From NCBI RefSeq assembly GCF_900110075.1, contig NZ_FOCJ01000002.1, forward strand, positions 496,001 through 560,000: a stretch of 64,000 nucleotides of DNA. Reading direction: 5' to 3'. The notes under the pieces were generated by a model. That model was not told the origin of the DNA. It made no database searches and worked only from the letters and a program-made list of their open reading frames with translations. The translations under genes were made by a program, and so were the position numbers. Of the stretch, positions 1 to 9,204 are shown piece after piece. Each line of letters begins with the position of its first letter. The first letter of the stretch is position 1. This DNA is from Paenibacillus sp. OV219. Its GTDB lineage: Bacteria; Bacillota; Bacilli; Paenibacillales; Paenibacillaceae.

Positions 1-1071
1 TTGAATTTTCAATTGCATCGTAGACAGAAAGGGCATGGCCGCGGCCGCCGGATGCAAATTGAGAAGGATACCGCGAATATCGTCGGCGGAGTACGTCACG
101 GGAAGACGACAGGAGCGCCAGTCGCGCTTATCGTTGAGAACAATGACTGGAAGCACTGGACGACCGTAATGAATATTGAGCCAATTGAAGGCAGTGACGA
201 AGAGAAGCGCCGTGTGCACCGTCCGCGCCCAGGTCATGCAGACCTGAACGGCGGATTGAAATATAACTTGAAAGATCTGCGTAACGTGCTTGAGCGCTCC
301 AGCGCCCGTGAAACAGCAGCGCGTGTAGCTGTTGGTGCGGTAGCAAGACAATTCCTTGCTGCATTCGGCATCAAAGTTGGCGGACAAGTCATTCGTATCG
401 GCGAGATCGAAGCGCCAGCGAACAATTTGCCGCTTGAAGAGCTGATCCGTCTGACGGAAGAATCGCCGGTACGTGTTGTTGATAAAGAGACAGAAGAGAA
501 GATGACGGCTTATATCGACCTGATTAAAGCAGAAGGCGATTCCATTGGCGGCATCGTAGAATGTATCGTTGAAGGCGTGCCGATTGGTCTTGGAAGTCAC
601 GTGCAGTTCGACCGTAAGCTGGATGGACGTATCGCGCAAGCGGTTGTATCCATTAATGCGTTCAAAGGCTGCGAGATTGGCATCGGCTTTGAAGCGGGCA
701 CAATTCGCGGCTCTCAAGTACATGACGAAATTCTGTACACCGAGGAACGCGGCTACCACCGTAGAACGAACCGTCTGGGCGGCTTCGAGGGCGGCATGAC
801 AAATGGCGAGCAGATCGTCGTACGCGGCGTAATGAAGCCCATTCCTACATTGTACAAACCGCTGCAAAGCGTTGATATTGATACGAAAGAACCGTTTACG
901 GCACAAGTGGAACGTTCAGACAGCTGCGCAGTTCCAGCTGCGAGCGTTGTTATGGAGCATGTCGTGGCATGGGAAGTTGCGAAGGCGTTCCTCGAGAAAT
1001 TCGGCGGTGATTCCATGGAAGAGATTACGTCGAACTACAACAACTACTTGGCGCAGCTGGAGAGCTACTAA
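1..1071 (+). CDS. aroC: Chorismate synthase, 5'-truncated by window edge
   Basis: Converts 5-enolpyruvylshikimate-3-phosphate to chorismate with reduced FMN, the last shared step of aromatic biosynthesis in the cytoplasm. The visible 356 residues carry family motifs: the [10 protein letters not shown] segment near the start, the region around [13 protein letters not shown], and the C-terminal part with [11 protein letters not shown]. Chorismate synthases begin with about 35 more residues, so the TTG at base 1 is an internal Leu codon and the true start lies upstream of the window. The stop codon overlaps the aroB start (TAATG), which points to co-translation. In B. subtilis this gene is called aroF and heads the same supraoperon. 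Confidence 0.96.
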   Translation: MNFQLHRRQKGHGRGRRMQIEKDTANIVGGVRHGKTTGAPVALIVENNDWKHWTTVMNIEPIEGSDEEKRRVHRPRPGHADLNGGLKYNLKDLRNVLERSSARETAARVAVGAVARQFLAAFGIKVGGQVIRIGEIEAPANNLPLEELIRLTEESPVRVVDKETEEKMTAYIDLIKAEGDSIGGIVECIVEGVPIGLGSHVQFDRKLDGRIAQAVVSINAFKGCEIGIGFEAGTIRGSQVHDEILYTEERGYHRRTNRLGGFEGGMTNGEQIVVRGVMKPIPTLYKPLQSVDIDTKEPFTAQVERSDSCAVPAASVVMEHVVAWEVAKAFLEKFGGDSMEEITSNYNNYLAQLESY

Positions 1072-2177
1072 TGAGCGGCCATCGTGAGCTGACCGTCGAG
1101 CTTGGCGAGCGGTCCTACCCGATCTATATCGGGGAAGGACTGCTTGACAAGGCGGGGGAATTGTTCGAGCGTCATGGCATCAGCAAGAAGTCGCCGCTTA
1201 TGATCGTTACAGATGCGAATGTGGCAGAGCGGCATCTAGCTCACTTGGAATCTGTTCTGCAAACGGCTGGCTTTACGCTGATGAGTGCCATTATCCCGGC
1301 TGGCGAGACGTCGAAGTCGCTGAATGAGCTGGGGCGGCTGACCGGCTTAGCGCTTGAGAATGGGCTAGACCGGAAGTCGACCATAGTCGCGCTTGGCGGC
1401 GGCGTAGTCGGCGATCTGGCAGGCTTCGTTGCAGCATCTTATATGCGCGGCATTAAGTTCGTGCAAGTGCCGACGACGATTCTGGCGCATGACAGCAGTG
1501 TCGGCGGTAAAGTTGCGGTCAACCATCCGCTTGCTAAAAATATTATCGGCGCTTTCCATCAGCCTGAGCTCGTTCTGTACGATTTGCTTACTTTGCAAAC
1601 GCTACCGGAGCGTCAAGTGAAGGCCGGCTTGTCCGAAGTGGTGAAACATGGACTCATCTGGGATGCTGAATTCGTTGACTGGTGCGATGAGAATGCGGGT
1701 AAGCTGCTAGCGCTAGATTCAGATGCGCTTGGCTATGCGCTATTCAAAGGCTGCAGCGTGAAAGCCGCAGTAGTGTCCAAGGATGAGCGCGAGAATGATC
1801 TGCGTGCCATTCTGAATCTGGGCCATACGATCGGACACGCGCTGGAAGCAGTTGCGGGTTACAATGAGCTGCTGCACGGTGAAGCGATTGCGATCGGCAT
1901 GGTTGGCTCGGCTAAGCTTGCAGTGCAGCTCGGTGCTCCCGAGGAGGTCTACCATGTGACGAAGCGTGTGCTGTCGCGGGTAGGGCTGCCTGTTCGTTTG
2001 CCTGAGAGTCTGGATACAGATGAAATTATGCGTGCAATGATGCATGATAAGAAATTCCAGGAAGGCACGATGGTGTTCATCGTTCCAACCGCAATTGGCA
2101 TCGTGGAGATTAATAAATCAGTATCATCTGCACTCGTTCGTGAAATCATAGAGCAATTGAAACAGGAGGCTGTTTAA
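1071..2177 (+). CDS. aroB: 3-dehydroquinate synthase
   Basis: Cyclises DAHP to 3-dehydroquinate, the second shikimate-pathway step, using NAD+ and a divalent metal. At 368 residues it has the usual length. The nucleotide-binding stretch GGGVVGDLAGFVA lies near residue 110, followed by the PTT segment and metal-ligand region (GLSEVVKHG, about residue 190; NLGHTIGHALE, about residue 250). The ATG overlaps the aroC stop by one base. aroH follows after 2 nt, so aroC-aroB-aroH form one transcription unit as in B. subtilis. Confidence 0.97.
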   Translation: MSGHRELTVELGERSYPIYIGEGLLDKAGELFERHGISKKSPLMIVTDANVAERHLAHLESVLQTAGFTLMSAIIPAGETSKSLNELGRLTGLALENGLDRKSTIVALGGGVVGDLAGFVAASYMRGIKFVQVPTTILAHDSSVGGKVAVNHPLAKNIIGAFHQPELVLYDLLTLQTLPERQVKAGLSEVVKHGLIWDAEFVDWCDENAGKLLALDSDALGYALFKGCSVKAAVVSKDERENDLRAILNLGHTIGHALEAVAGYNELLHGEAIAIGMVGSAKLAVQLGAPEEVYHVTKRVLSRVGLPVRLPESLDTDEIMRAMMHDKKFQEGTMVFIVPTAIGIVEINKSVSSALVREIIEQLKQEAV

Positions 2178-2179
2178 AG

Positions 2180-2548
2180 ATGAGTGTTCGGGGAATTCGC
2201 GGAGCAATTACGGTAGAAGTGAATGAGGAGCAGCCAATTCTGCAAGCGACGGCAGAAATGCTTAACCTTATCGTGAGTGCCAATCAAGTATCGCCTGAAG
2301 ACATTGCCAGCGTGTTCGTCACGGTAACTGGGGACCTCGATGCAACTTTCCCTGCACGTGCGATCCGGGCGATGGCAGGCTGGGAGCTTGTCCCCTTAAT
2401 GTGTGCGCTTGAAGTGCCAGTGAAGGGCAGCCTAGCGATGTGCATTCGTCTTATGGTTCTAGTTAACACGGATAAATCGCAACAAGAGATTGAGCATGTC
2501 TACTTAGGCGGTGCGAAGGCGCTGCGTCCTGACTTGAGCAAAGCTTAA
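2180..2548 (+). CDS. aroH: Monofunctional chorismate mutase, AroH type
   Basis: Rearranges chorismate to prephenate, committing flux to Phe and Tyr. The 122-residue protein matches the B. subtilis AroH class (trimeric pseudo-alpha/beta-barrel) and not the all-helical AroQ class. Visible family features are VRGIRGAITVE at the N-terminus, an internal CALEVPVKGSL segment, and a C-terminal YLGGAKALRPDL. GGAGG 10-15 nt upstream serves as ribosome-binding site. No terminator separates it from the trp leader, so read-through from the aro promoter into the trp attenuator is expected. Confidence 0.96.
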   Translation: MSVRGIRGAITVEVNEEQPILQATAEMLNLIVSANQVSPEDIASVFVTVTGDLDATFPARAIRAMAGWELVPLMCALEVPVKGSLAMCIRLMVLVNTDKSQQEIEHVYLGGAKALRPDLSKA

Positions 2549-2585
2549 GCTAGCTAATAAGTGTATGCACGCGAGATAAAGTTCA

Positions 2586-2615
2586 TTGACGGATCTGATT
2601 GCACTAGTGTATAGT
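2586..2615 (+). promoter_or_regulatory. Sigma-A promoter of the trp operon
   Basis: TTGACG (2586-2591), 18-nt spacer, TATAGT (2610-2615). It lies just after aroH and just before the GAG/TAG repeats, so transcription would start near 2622, a few bases upstream of the first triplet. This is the arrangement of the internal trp promoter in the B. subtilis supraoperon. Confidence 0.8.
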
Positions 2616-2634
2616 GATTTCATACTTGAAGAAT

Positions 2635-2733
2635 GAGCAGAGCATAGTTTGAGATGAGCAGTACGAGATGGTTTTTAGAAGAGATGAGCAGAGCTGAGCC
2701 TAGAGCTTTAAGAGTTGAGACGAGTAGATTGAG
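2635..2733 (+). promoter_or_regulatory. TRAP (MtrB) RNA-binding site, GAG/TAG repeat tract
   Basis: A row of GAG or TAG triplets begins at 2635, 2640, 2645, 2651, 2656, 2665, 2676, 2681, 2686, 2691, 2696, 2701, 2712, 2717, 2722 and 2731. Most are separated by exactly 2 nt, as in the RNA target of the tryptophan-activated 11-subunit protein TRAP. The six from 2676 to 2703 are perfectly periodic. It sits in the trpE leader, between a promoter and an intrinsic terminator, so the expected mechanism is Trp-dependent attenuation. The mtrB gene is not in the window. Confidence 0.9.
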
Positions 2734-2868
2734 AAGTGGATCGTAGCTGTTTAACCTTATTTTGTCGTACCCTTTTTCGTTACATTTAGAATGGGGCACA
2801 TAATAGGTGGGCTGACGTCATTTCACTACATTCGAATCAATGCTCCTTATTATCTTCTGACACTAACA

Positions 2869-2893
2869 CTCCTGCTGCGGCAGGAGTTTTTTT
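2869..2893 (+). terminator. trp leader attenuator terminator
   Basis: A perfect 7-bp stem (CTCCTGC, 2869-2875, with GCAGGAG, 2880-2886), a 4-nt loop and seven T residues (2887-2893). It lies between the TRAP repeats and trpE, only 28 nt before the start codon. This fits the TRAP-controlled terminator. I could not identify the competing antiterminator with certainty. Confidence 0.88.
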
Positions 2894-2920
2894 ATTTTTC
2901 CTACAGGGGAGAGATTGAAG

Positions 2921-4468
2921 ATGAATCAGGAACTTCAAGAAATCATTCGGTTGGCAGGCACTTATAATTTGATTCCAATTGTACGTAATGTGATGGCAGA
3001 TACCGAAACGCCAATTCGGATCTTCCAGCATTTCTATAAAGAACGCCGCGCGTTTCTGCTTGAGAGCGTTGAGGGTGGTGTGAAATGGGCGCGGTATTCC
3101 TTTATCGGCACAGATCCATTCATGCTGATCCGTGGCAAGAACGGCGAGATGGTCATTGAGAAGAACGGCGAGGAGACTATTCTTCGCGATAAGCCGATCG
3201 AGCTGCTTAAAGCCCATCTGCGCGCATACCGCAGTCCATCCATCACGGGGTTGCCACCTTTTACAGGCGGGGCGATCGGATTCTTCGGCTACGATCTGCT
3301 GCAGTACTATGAGAAGCTTCCTGCACACCGCATCGATGATTTGAACATGAACGATTTGCAGTTCATGTTCTGCGATCAAATTATCGTCTTCGATCATTTT
3401 AAGCAGCAGGTGCAAGTGATTGGCAACATACATATCCCGCATGGAGCGACAGACCGGGATATCGAAGCGGTATACCTGCAGACGGTCAGCAAGATCGAGG
3501 CGACAATCGAACGGCTGCAACAGCCGCTGCAATCGGCTCTCGCAGGCGGCACTGTGCCGGCAGATCCAGACCTTGGCGATGTGCAATCGAATCTGACCAA
3601 AGAGCAGTTTCTTGCGAACGTTGAGAAGTCGAAGGAATTCATTCGCGCAGGCGATATATTCCAAGTGGTGCTCTCCCAGCGGTTCAGCATCGAGACGGAA
3701 GTCGATCCGCTTCATGTATACCGCGTACTGCGCACGATGAACCCATCACCGTACATGTACTTTTTGAAAATGGATGATGAAGTCATTGTCGGCACTTCGC
3801 CGGAAGCGCTGGTGAAGGTTGACGGCGAACGCGTGGAGACGCGTCCGATTGCCGGAACACGGCCTCGCGGCAAGACCCCCGAGCAGGATCTGCTGCTTGA
3901 GAAAGAGCTGCTCGCTGACGAGAAGGAACGTGCAGAGCATCTCATGCTCGTCGACTTGGGACGCAATGACATCGGCCGTGTATCTGAATTTGGTTCCGTT
4001 CGCTGTGATTCGTACATGGAAATTGAGCGTTATTCGCACGTTATGCATATTGTGTCCAACGTTTCCGGCAAGCTGCGTGAGGACAAAGATTTCTTCGACG
4101 CTTTCGTCTCCTGCATGCCGGCAGGTACTGTCTCTGGCGCACCGAAGCTTCGCGCAATGGAGATTATTGCAGAGCTTGAGAATGAAGCGCGTGGCGCTTA
4201 TGCTGGTGCGATCGGTTATCTCGGCTTCGGCGGCAGCTTGAATACATGCATAACGATTCGGACGCTGATTTTCAAGAATGGCAAAGCCTATGTACAGGCA
4301 GGGGCCGGCATCGTATGGGATTCCATACCGGAGAATGAGTATATGGAAACTGTGAATAAAGCGATGGCGATGCTAAAGGCGGTTCGCGCGGCAGAAGAGA
4401 TCTTCGCAGAACCGAAGCGAGGCGTGAACATGATTAATATGGACTATTATGCGGGTGCGAAAGGGTGA
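2921..4468 (+). CDS. trpE: Anthranilate synthase component I
   Basis: Makes anthranilate from chorismate with ammonia delivered by a TrpG/PabA glutaminase. The 515-residue protein has the chorismate-binding C-terminal half, including GTSPEALVKV, RPIAGTRPRG and the PAGTVSGAPK region. I chose ATG 2921 over the in-frame TTG at 2915 because AGGGGAGAG (2905-2913) is then correctly spaced. No glutamine amidotransferase domain or trpG gene follows, as in B. subtilis, where pabA in the folate operon serves both enzymes. Expression should depend on the TRAP leader upstream. Confidence 0.97.
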   Translation: MNQELQEIIRLAGTYNLIPIVRNVMADTETPIRIFQHFYKERRAFLLESVEGGVKWARYSFIGTDPFMLIRGKNGEMVIEKNGEETILRDKPIELLKAHLRAYRSPSITGLPPFTGGAIGFFGYDLLQYYEKLPAHRIDDLNMNDLQFMFCDQIIVFDHFKQQVQVIGNIHIPHGATDRDIEAVYLQTVSKIEATIERLQQPLQSALAGGTVPADPDLGDVQSNLTKEQFLANVEKSKEFIRAGDIFQVVLSQRFSIETEVDPLHVYRVLRTMNPSPYMYFLKMDDEVIVGTSPEALVKVDGERVETRPIAGTRPRGKTPEQDLLLEKELLADEKERAEHLMLVDLGRNDIGRVSEFGSVRCDSYMEIERYSHVMHIVSNVSGKLREDKDFFDAFVSCMPAGTVSGAPKLRAMEIIAELENEARGAYAGAIGYLGFGGSLNTCITIRTLIFKNGKAYVQAGAGIVWDSIPENEYMETVNKAMAMLKAVRAAEEIFAEPKRGVNMINMDYYAGAKG

Positions 4469-4473
4469 GGAGT

Positions 4474-5526
4474 ATGACAGTAACGAGCGAATTGATTACG
4501 ATGCAGCAGGCGTTGACGACGCTAATCGGCGGCACGAGCTTGACGCGTGAGGAAGCACGCGGCGTAATGGAGTTAATCATGAAAGGCGAAGCTACTGGCG
4601 CACAGATCGGCTCCGTAGCCACTGCACTCCGCATGAAAGGCGAGACGAAGGACGAGATTACGGGTTTTGCAGAAGCAATGCGCGCGCATTCCCATCACGT
4701 GCATACAGAGCGCGGCGGGCTGCTGGACACTTGTGGTACAGGCGGCTCCGGCGTGCATAAATTCAATATTTCCACGGCTTCGGCGATTATCGCGTCTGCA
4801 GCGGGTATCCGTGTTGCGAAGCACGGCAATCGGGCGATGTCAGGCAAATCCGGCAGTGCGGATACGCTCGAAGCGCTTGGCGTGAATATTACACTAAGCG
4901 CAGAGCAAGCATCTCGCTGCCTGGATGCAATCGGAATTTGCTTTATGTTTGCGCAGTTGTATCATCCTTCCTTGAAACACGCTGCTGCACCGCGTCGGGA
5001 GCTTGGTTTCCGCACCATCTTCAATATGCTCGGTCCACTGACGAACCCTGCGAATGCAGATCGTCAGCTGATCGGCATCTATGATCGCTCACGTACGGAC
5101 ACGATCGCAGCTGTGCTCAGTGAACTCGGTCTCAATCGGGCGATGGTTGTGAGCAGCTATGATGGACTGGATGAAATCAGCATTTCATCACCGACCCAAC
5201 TTTCGGAGCTGCTGAATGGCGATTTGAGAACGTACACGATTACTCCGGAAGAGCTTGGCCTAACAACGCGCTCGCTATCCGATATCATCGGCGGCGATGC
5301 AGCGGAGAACGCACGTATTATCCGAACGATCTTCAGCGGTGAGGAGCAGGGCGCCTACCGTGATATCGTGCTGGCGAACGCCGGAGCTTGCATCTATGTG
5401 GGTGGCAAAGCAGACTCTTTGCAAGACGGAGTAGCTGTCGCGAAGGGCATCATTGATTCCGGCAAAGCAGCAGTTAAGCTGCAGCAGCTGATTGAAACGA
5501 CAGGAGCGTTGAGCCATGTTTCTTGA
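4474..5526 (+). CDS. trpD: Anthranilate phosphoribosyltransferase
   Basis: Transfers the phosphoribosyl group of PRPP to anthranilate. The 350 residues include the PRPP-binding DTCGTGGSGVHKFNIST motif near residue 80 and KHGNRAMSGKSGSAD about 30 residues later. ATG 4474 is taken as start because the sequence from AAAGGGTGAGG serves as ribosome-binding site; GTG 4465, three codons upstream and overlapping the trpE stop, is an alternative. Its end overlaps trpC by 11 nt, so the trp genes appear translationally coupled. Confidence 0.96.
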   Translation: MTVTSELITMQQALTTLIGGTSLTREEARGVMELIMKGEATGAQIGSVATALRMKGETKDEITGFAEAMRAHSHHVHTERGGLLDTCGTGGSGVHKFNISTASAIIASAAGIRVAKHGNRAMSGKSGSADTLEALGVNITLSAEQASRCLDAIGICFMFAQLYHPSLKHAAAPRRELGFRTIFNMLGPLTNPANADRQLIGIYDRSRTDTIAAVLSELGLNRAMVVSSYDGLDEISISSPTQLSELLNGDLRTYTITPEELGLTTRSLSDIIGGDAAENARIIRTIFSGEEQGAYRDIVLANAGACIYVGGKADSLQDGVAVAKGIIDSGKAAVKLQQLIETTGALSHVS

Positions 5527-6310
5527 TAAAATCGTAGCAACAAAGCGCAAAGAAGTAGAATCACTTGCCGCGCAGTTCGATTTGGCTGCAGTGGAACGCC
5601 AAATAGCAGCGCTGCCTGCCTGCCGAGGCTTCGAGAACGCGATAACCGTGAAGCGGAATCGCCCGCTTGGCTTGATCGCAGAAGTGAAGAAAGCCTCGCC
5701 TTCCAAAGGACTCATTCGCGCCGACTTTGATCCTGTTACGCTGGCGCGGATTTATGAAGAAGCGGGAGCGGACTGCATTTCGGTCTTGACGGACGTTGAT
5801 TATTTTCAAGGTCAGAATGAGTACTTAACGGCAGTATCGCAAGCTGTTAGCCTGCCTCTGCTGCGCAAGGACTTCACGATCGACTACCGCCAAGTCTATG
5901 AAGCACGGCTAATCGGTGCCGATGCGATTCTGCTCATTGCCGCAATTCTGAAGCCTGCCGAGCTGTCGGAGCTTTATGATATTGCGAGGTCAATTGGCCT
6001 TGATGTGCTGGTTGAAGTGCATGACGAGCAGGAGATGGAAGCGGTGCTGGAGCTGGATAAAGCGACGCTTGTCGGTATCAATAACCGCAATCTGCACACG
6101 TTCGTTACGGATATTAAGACGACGGAACGGTTGATTAGCTTAGTTCCTCCGGGCATTACAGTAATTAGCGAGAGCTCCTTGGCCTCGCAAGAAGATATTG
6201 ATTTTGTCCAATCGGTTGGAGCTAAAGGGGTACTTATCGGCGAATGCTTCATGCGTCAGCCGGATGTCGGCACTGCCGTCGCACACTTGATGGGACCGGT
6301 GAAGGTATAA
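5516..6310 (+). CDS. trpC: Indole-3-glycerol phosphate synthase
   Basis: Closes the pyrrole ring to give indole-3-glycerol phosphate from CdRP. At 264 residues it is a monofunctional (beta/alpha)8 enzyme. Landmarks: LIAEVKKASPSKG near residue 50, the LLRKDF catalytic-lysine segment, VGINNRNL and ISESSL in the C-terminal half. The first 11 nt overlap trpD, and the stop overlaps the trpF start by one base. Confidence 0.97.
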   Translation: MFLDKIVATKRKEVESLAAQFDLAAVERQIAALPACRGFENAITVKRNRPLGLIAEVKKASPSKGLIRADFDPVTLARIYEEAGADCISVLTDVDYFQGQNEYLTAVSQAVSLPLLRKDFTIDYRQVYEARLIGADAILLIAAILKPAELSELYDIARSIGLDVLVEVHDEQEMEAVLELDKATLVGINNRNLHTFVTDIKTTERLISLVPPGITVISESSLASQEDIDFVQSVGAKGVLIGECFMRQPDVGTAVAHLMGPVKV

Positions 6311-6987
6311 TGACGCGTGTCAAAATATGCGGTTTGCGCGACAGCGAGACCGTTCGTGCGATGGACGGTTTGCCTGTGGACGAGATAGGCTTCGTCTTCG
6401 CGAAGAGCAAGCGGCAAGTGTCGCCGGCGCTTGCTGGCGAACTGATCGGCGAGGTGCGGAAGCTCCGTACGCCGTCTGGTTCGGCGCCACAATCAGTCGG
6501 CGTCTTCGTGAATCCGACGATTGATGAACTGCGCAAAGTTCTCGCAGAGGCGCCGCTGGACGTTGTTCAGCTGCATGGTGAAGAAACGCCTGCGTTCTGC
6601 GCAGAAGTACGGAATCTTCTTGAAGTGAAGGTATGGAAGGTGTTCTCGGTATTGGCTGAAGACAGTGAGGGAGATGCTGAGGCGTCATCAGCCGGGCCTG
6701 ATCGCCTGGCGGCTTTTGCCGGCGTCATAGACGGTTTCCTCATTGATACAGCCGGTGGCGGTACAGGCGTTACTTTCGCGTGGCATGTCATTGACCGGTA
6801 TGCGTCAGTTGCCGAGCGGATCGGAGTTCCGCTCTATGTAGCAGGCGGCCTGCACCCTGATAATGTCGGGAATCTGCTCAGCAGCTATTCGCCAAGCGGG
6901 GTGGACGTGTCCAGCGGTGTAGAGACGGGTGGCGTGAAAGATATTCAGAAAATTCGATTGTTTGCAGAAAGGGTGAATGGTGTATGA
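6310..6987 (+). CDS. trpF: Phosphoribosylanthranilate isomerase
   Basis: Amadori rearrangement of phosphoribosylanthranilate to CdRP. ATG 6310 overlaps the trpC stop and gives 225 residues. The protein opens with [10 protein letters not shown], the family signature carrying the catalytic cysteine. The aspartate region [13 protein letters not shown] and the phosphate-binding [11 protein letters not shown] lie in the C-terminal half. A polar stretch rich in Asp, Glu, Ser and Ala (about residues 117-132) is a lineage insertion and is less conserved. It overlaps trpB by 4 nt. Confidence 0.96.
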   Translation: MTRVKICGLRDSETVRAMDGLPVDEIGFVFAKSKRQVSPALAGELIGEVRKLRTPSGSAPQSVGVFVNPTIDELRKVLAEAPLDVVQLHGEETPAFCAEVRNLLEVKVWKVFSVLAEDSEGDAEASSAGPDRLAAFAGVIDGFLIDTAGGGTGVTFAWHVIDRYASVAERIGVPLYVAGGLHPDNVGNLLSSYSPSGVDVSSGVETGGVKDIQKIRLFAERVNGV

Positions 6988-8192
6988 TCGAAGTCCCAGA
7001 TTTGAATGGCCGTTTCGGCAAGTTCGGCGGTCGGTATGTACCGGAAACGTTGATGAACGCACTGCTTGAGCTGGAGGAAGCGTACAAGCACTATTCGAAG
7101 GATCCTGAATTTCTTGCGGAAATCCGCAACTTGCTGCATAAATACTCCGGTCGTCCTACGTCGTTGTATCATGCCCAGCACTTGTCTGAGAAGCTTGGCG
7201 GTGCGCAAATTTACTTGAAGCGTGAAGATTTGAACCATACCGGCGCACATAAGATCAACAACACCATCGGCCAAGGCATTCTCGCGAAGCGGATGGGCAA
7301 AACGAAGATTATCGCCGAAACCGGCGCAGGCCAGCATGGCGTAGCTTCTGCAACCGTCGCAGCGCTGCTCGGCCTTGAATGCAAAGTGTTCATGGGCGAG
7401 GAAGATATGAAGCGTCAAGAGCTGAACGTGTTCCGGATGCAGCTGCTCGGCGCAGAAGTGGTGCCAGTTACTTCCGGTACGCGCACGCTGAAGGATGCTT
7501 GTAACGAGACGCTTCGTTACTGGGTCAGCCATGTCGATGATACGTACTATATTCTCGGTTCGGCAACCGGTCCGCATCCGTATCCGATGATTGTTCGCGA
7601 CTTCCAGCGTATTATCGGAGACGAGACGAGAGAGCAAATTGTGAAAGAAGCTGGTCGTCTGCCGGATTATGTTCTGGCGGCTGTCGGCGGCGGCAGCAAC
7701 GCGATCGGCATGTTCTATCCGTTCATCGGTGATGACAGCGTGAAGCTGATCGGCGTTGAAGCAGCTGGTCGCGGCATAGATACTGAAGAGCATGCAGCGA
7801 CCATGACGAAGGGTCGTCATGGTGTATTCCAAGGCTCGCTCAGCTACGTGCTGCAGGATGACCATGGTCAAGTATTGCCGGCGCATTCGATCTCGGCAGG
7901 ACTCGATTATCCGGGTATTGGTCCAGAGCACTCCTATTTGAAGGATATTAACCGCGCGACTTATGTGCCAATTACCGACGCAGAGGCGCTTGATGCGCTT
8001 CAATTATTGTCTCGTACGGAAGGCATTATTCCTGCGCTCGAATCGGCGCATGCGATTGCGGAAGTTGTGAAGCTCGCTCCGACACTTAGCCGTGAGGAGA
8101 TTGTTGTTGTTTGCCTCTCCGGCCGCGGTGATAAAGACGTGCAAGCGATTATGGGCTACTTGAACGGAGGAGGGGATAGCAATGGCCATTAA
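6984..8192 (+). CDS. trpB: Tryptophan synthase beta chain
   Basis: Condenses indole with serine through pyridoxal phosphate; partner of TrpA in the alpha2-beta2 complex with an indole tunnel. At 402 residues the length is typical. The PLP lysine lies in [14 protein letters not shown] (about residue 90), and the phosphate loop is [10 protein letters not shown] (about residue 235). The start overlaps trpF (ATGA) and the end overlaps trpA by 11 nt. A long antisense frame over this gene (6945-8003) is a codon-usage shadow. Confidence 0.98.
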   Translation: MIEVPDLNGRFGKFGGRYVPETLMNALLELEEAYKHYSKDPEFLAEIRNLLHKYSGRPTSLYHAQHLSEKLGGAQIYLKREDLNHTGAHKINNTIGQGILAKRMGKTKIIAETGAGQHGVASATVAALLGLECKVFMGEEDMKRQELNVFRMQLLGAEVVPVTSGTRTLKDACNETLRYWVSHVDDTYYILGSATGPHPYPMIVRDFQRIIGDETREQIVKEAGRLPDYVLAAVGGGSNAIGMFYPFIGDDSVKLIGVEAAGRGIDTEEHAATMTKGRHGVFQGSLSYVLQDDHGQVLPAHSISAGLDYPGIGPEHSYLKDINRATYVPITDAEALDALQLLSRTEGIIPALESAHAIAEVVKLAPTLSREEIVVVCLSGRGDKDVQAIMGYLNGGGDSNGH

Positions 8193-9003
8193 TGCAATTG
8201 ATGCAGCATTCCAGCGGCTCCGTGAGGAAGGCCGTACGGCACTTATTCCTTTTGTAACCATTGGCGATCCCGACTTGGCAACGTCAGTCGATATTATTCA
8301 AACCTTAGAGCAAGCCGGTGCAGATATGGTCGAGCTAGGTGTACCTTACTCCGACCCGCTTGCAGACGGTCCAGTCATTCAGCGTGCATCGGAGCGGGCG
8401 CTCTCGAACGCTCGTGTTACACTTGCGGACGTAATCGAGGTAGCCGATCAAGCGAGAACTGCTGGCGTGAAGCTGCCGTTTATTCTATTCTCCTACTACA
8501 ATCCCATTCTTCAATTTGGTTTGGAGCGGTTCTTTGACCTTATCATTACTAAAGGCATCAGCGGCCTTATCATTCCGGATTTGCCGCTTGAAGAGGATGC
8601 AGAGGTTCGTGCAATGGCAGAAAATGCCGACATTCATCTTATTCCACTCGTGGCACCGACGTCGAATGATCGTGTCACACGAATCGCTGCGAAGGCTCGC
8701 GGCTTCGTTTATTGCGTATCGTCACTCGGTGTTACAGGCGTGCGTGCGGACTTCCACAAGGGCATTGACGAGTTCCTCGCGACTGTCCGCAGCGCGACAA
8801 CGACGCCGATCGCAGTGGGCTTCGGCATCTCGAACCGCGAGCAGGTCGAGCGCTTCAGCAAGCAAGCGGATGGCGTTATCGTCGGCAGTGCGATCGTGCG
8901 CAAGATCGAGGAGGTTGTCCCGCTGCTCAAGTCGCCGGATACGAAGCAGGACGGACTTAATCAAATTCGCCAGTTCGTGAGTGAGCTGAGCGGCCGTGCT
9001 TAA
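8182..9003 (+). CDS. trpA: Tryptophan synthase alpha chain
   Basis: Cleaves indole-3-glycerol phosphate to indole and glyceraldehyde-3-phosphate for TrpB. The 273 residues form a TIM barrel. The catalytic Glu lies in [16 protein letters not shown] (about residue 50) and the catalytic Asp in [11 protein letters not shown] (about residue 130). VGFGIS and the phosphate-binding GVIVGSAIV follow near the C-terminus. It is the last trp gene; a hairpin follows 14 nt after the stop. Confidence 0.97.
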   Translation: MAINAIDAAFQRLREEGRTALIPFVTIGDPDLATSVDIIQTLEQAGADMVELGVPYSDPLADGPVIQRASERALSNARVTLADVIEVADQARTAGVKLPFILFSYYNPILQFGLERFFDLIITKGISGLIIPDLPLEEDAEVRAMAENADIHLIPLVAPTSNDRVTRIAAKARGFVYCVSSLGVTGVRADFHKGIDEFLATVRSATTTPIAVGFGISNREQVERFSKQADGVIVGSAIVRKIEEVVPLLKSPDTKQDGLNQIRQFVSELSGRA

Positions 9004-9016
9004 TTGAATACCATAC

Positions 9017-9054
9017 AGCCCTCTAGCTCGCGCTTAGCGCGGCAAGAGGGCTTT
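9017..9054 (+). terminator. Probable terminator or processing hairpin after trpA
   Basis: AGCCCTCT (9017-9024) pairs with AGAGGGCT (9045-9052), and the interior contains a second self-complementary GCGC..GCGC segment. The T-tract is short and interrupted, so termination may be partial. It would set trp apart from hisC-tyrA. No convincing promoter was found in the remaining 150 nt before hisC. Confidence 0.6.
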
Positions 9055-9204
9055 ACTATTTCACATAGATGCTTCTGTGCATAAAAGCTTAAAAGCGTGA
9101 AAGAAAATATCAGGTGCACTCTTTTAAATGAAAGCAACTTATGAGACAATGTTGAAATAAAGTTTGTTCCCTATTCTACGCCACTATTTATGAGGTGATT
9201 ATTC

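Noticed and set aside
2837-3715. 292-codon minus-strand frame over the trp leader and trpE
   Set aside because: Antisense to trpE, crosses the attenuator, no start signal; no recognisable domain.
6945-8003. 352-codon open frame on the minus strand across trpB
   Set aside because: It is antisense to a fully conserved gene, has no ribosome-binding site and a low-information, Arg/His-rich composition; it is a shadow of trpB codon use.
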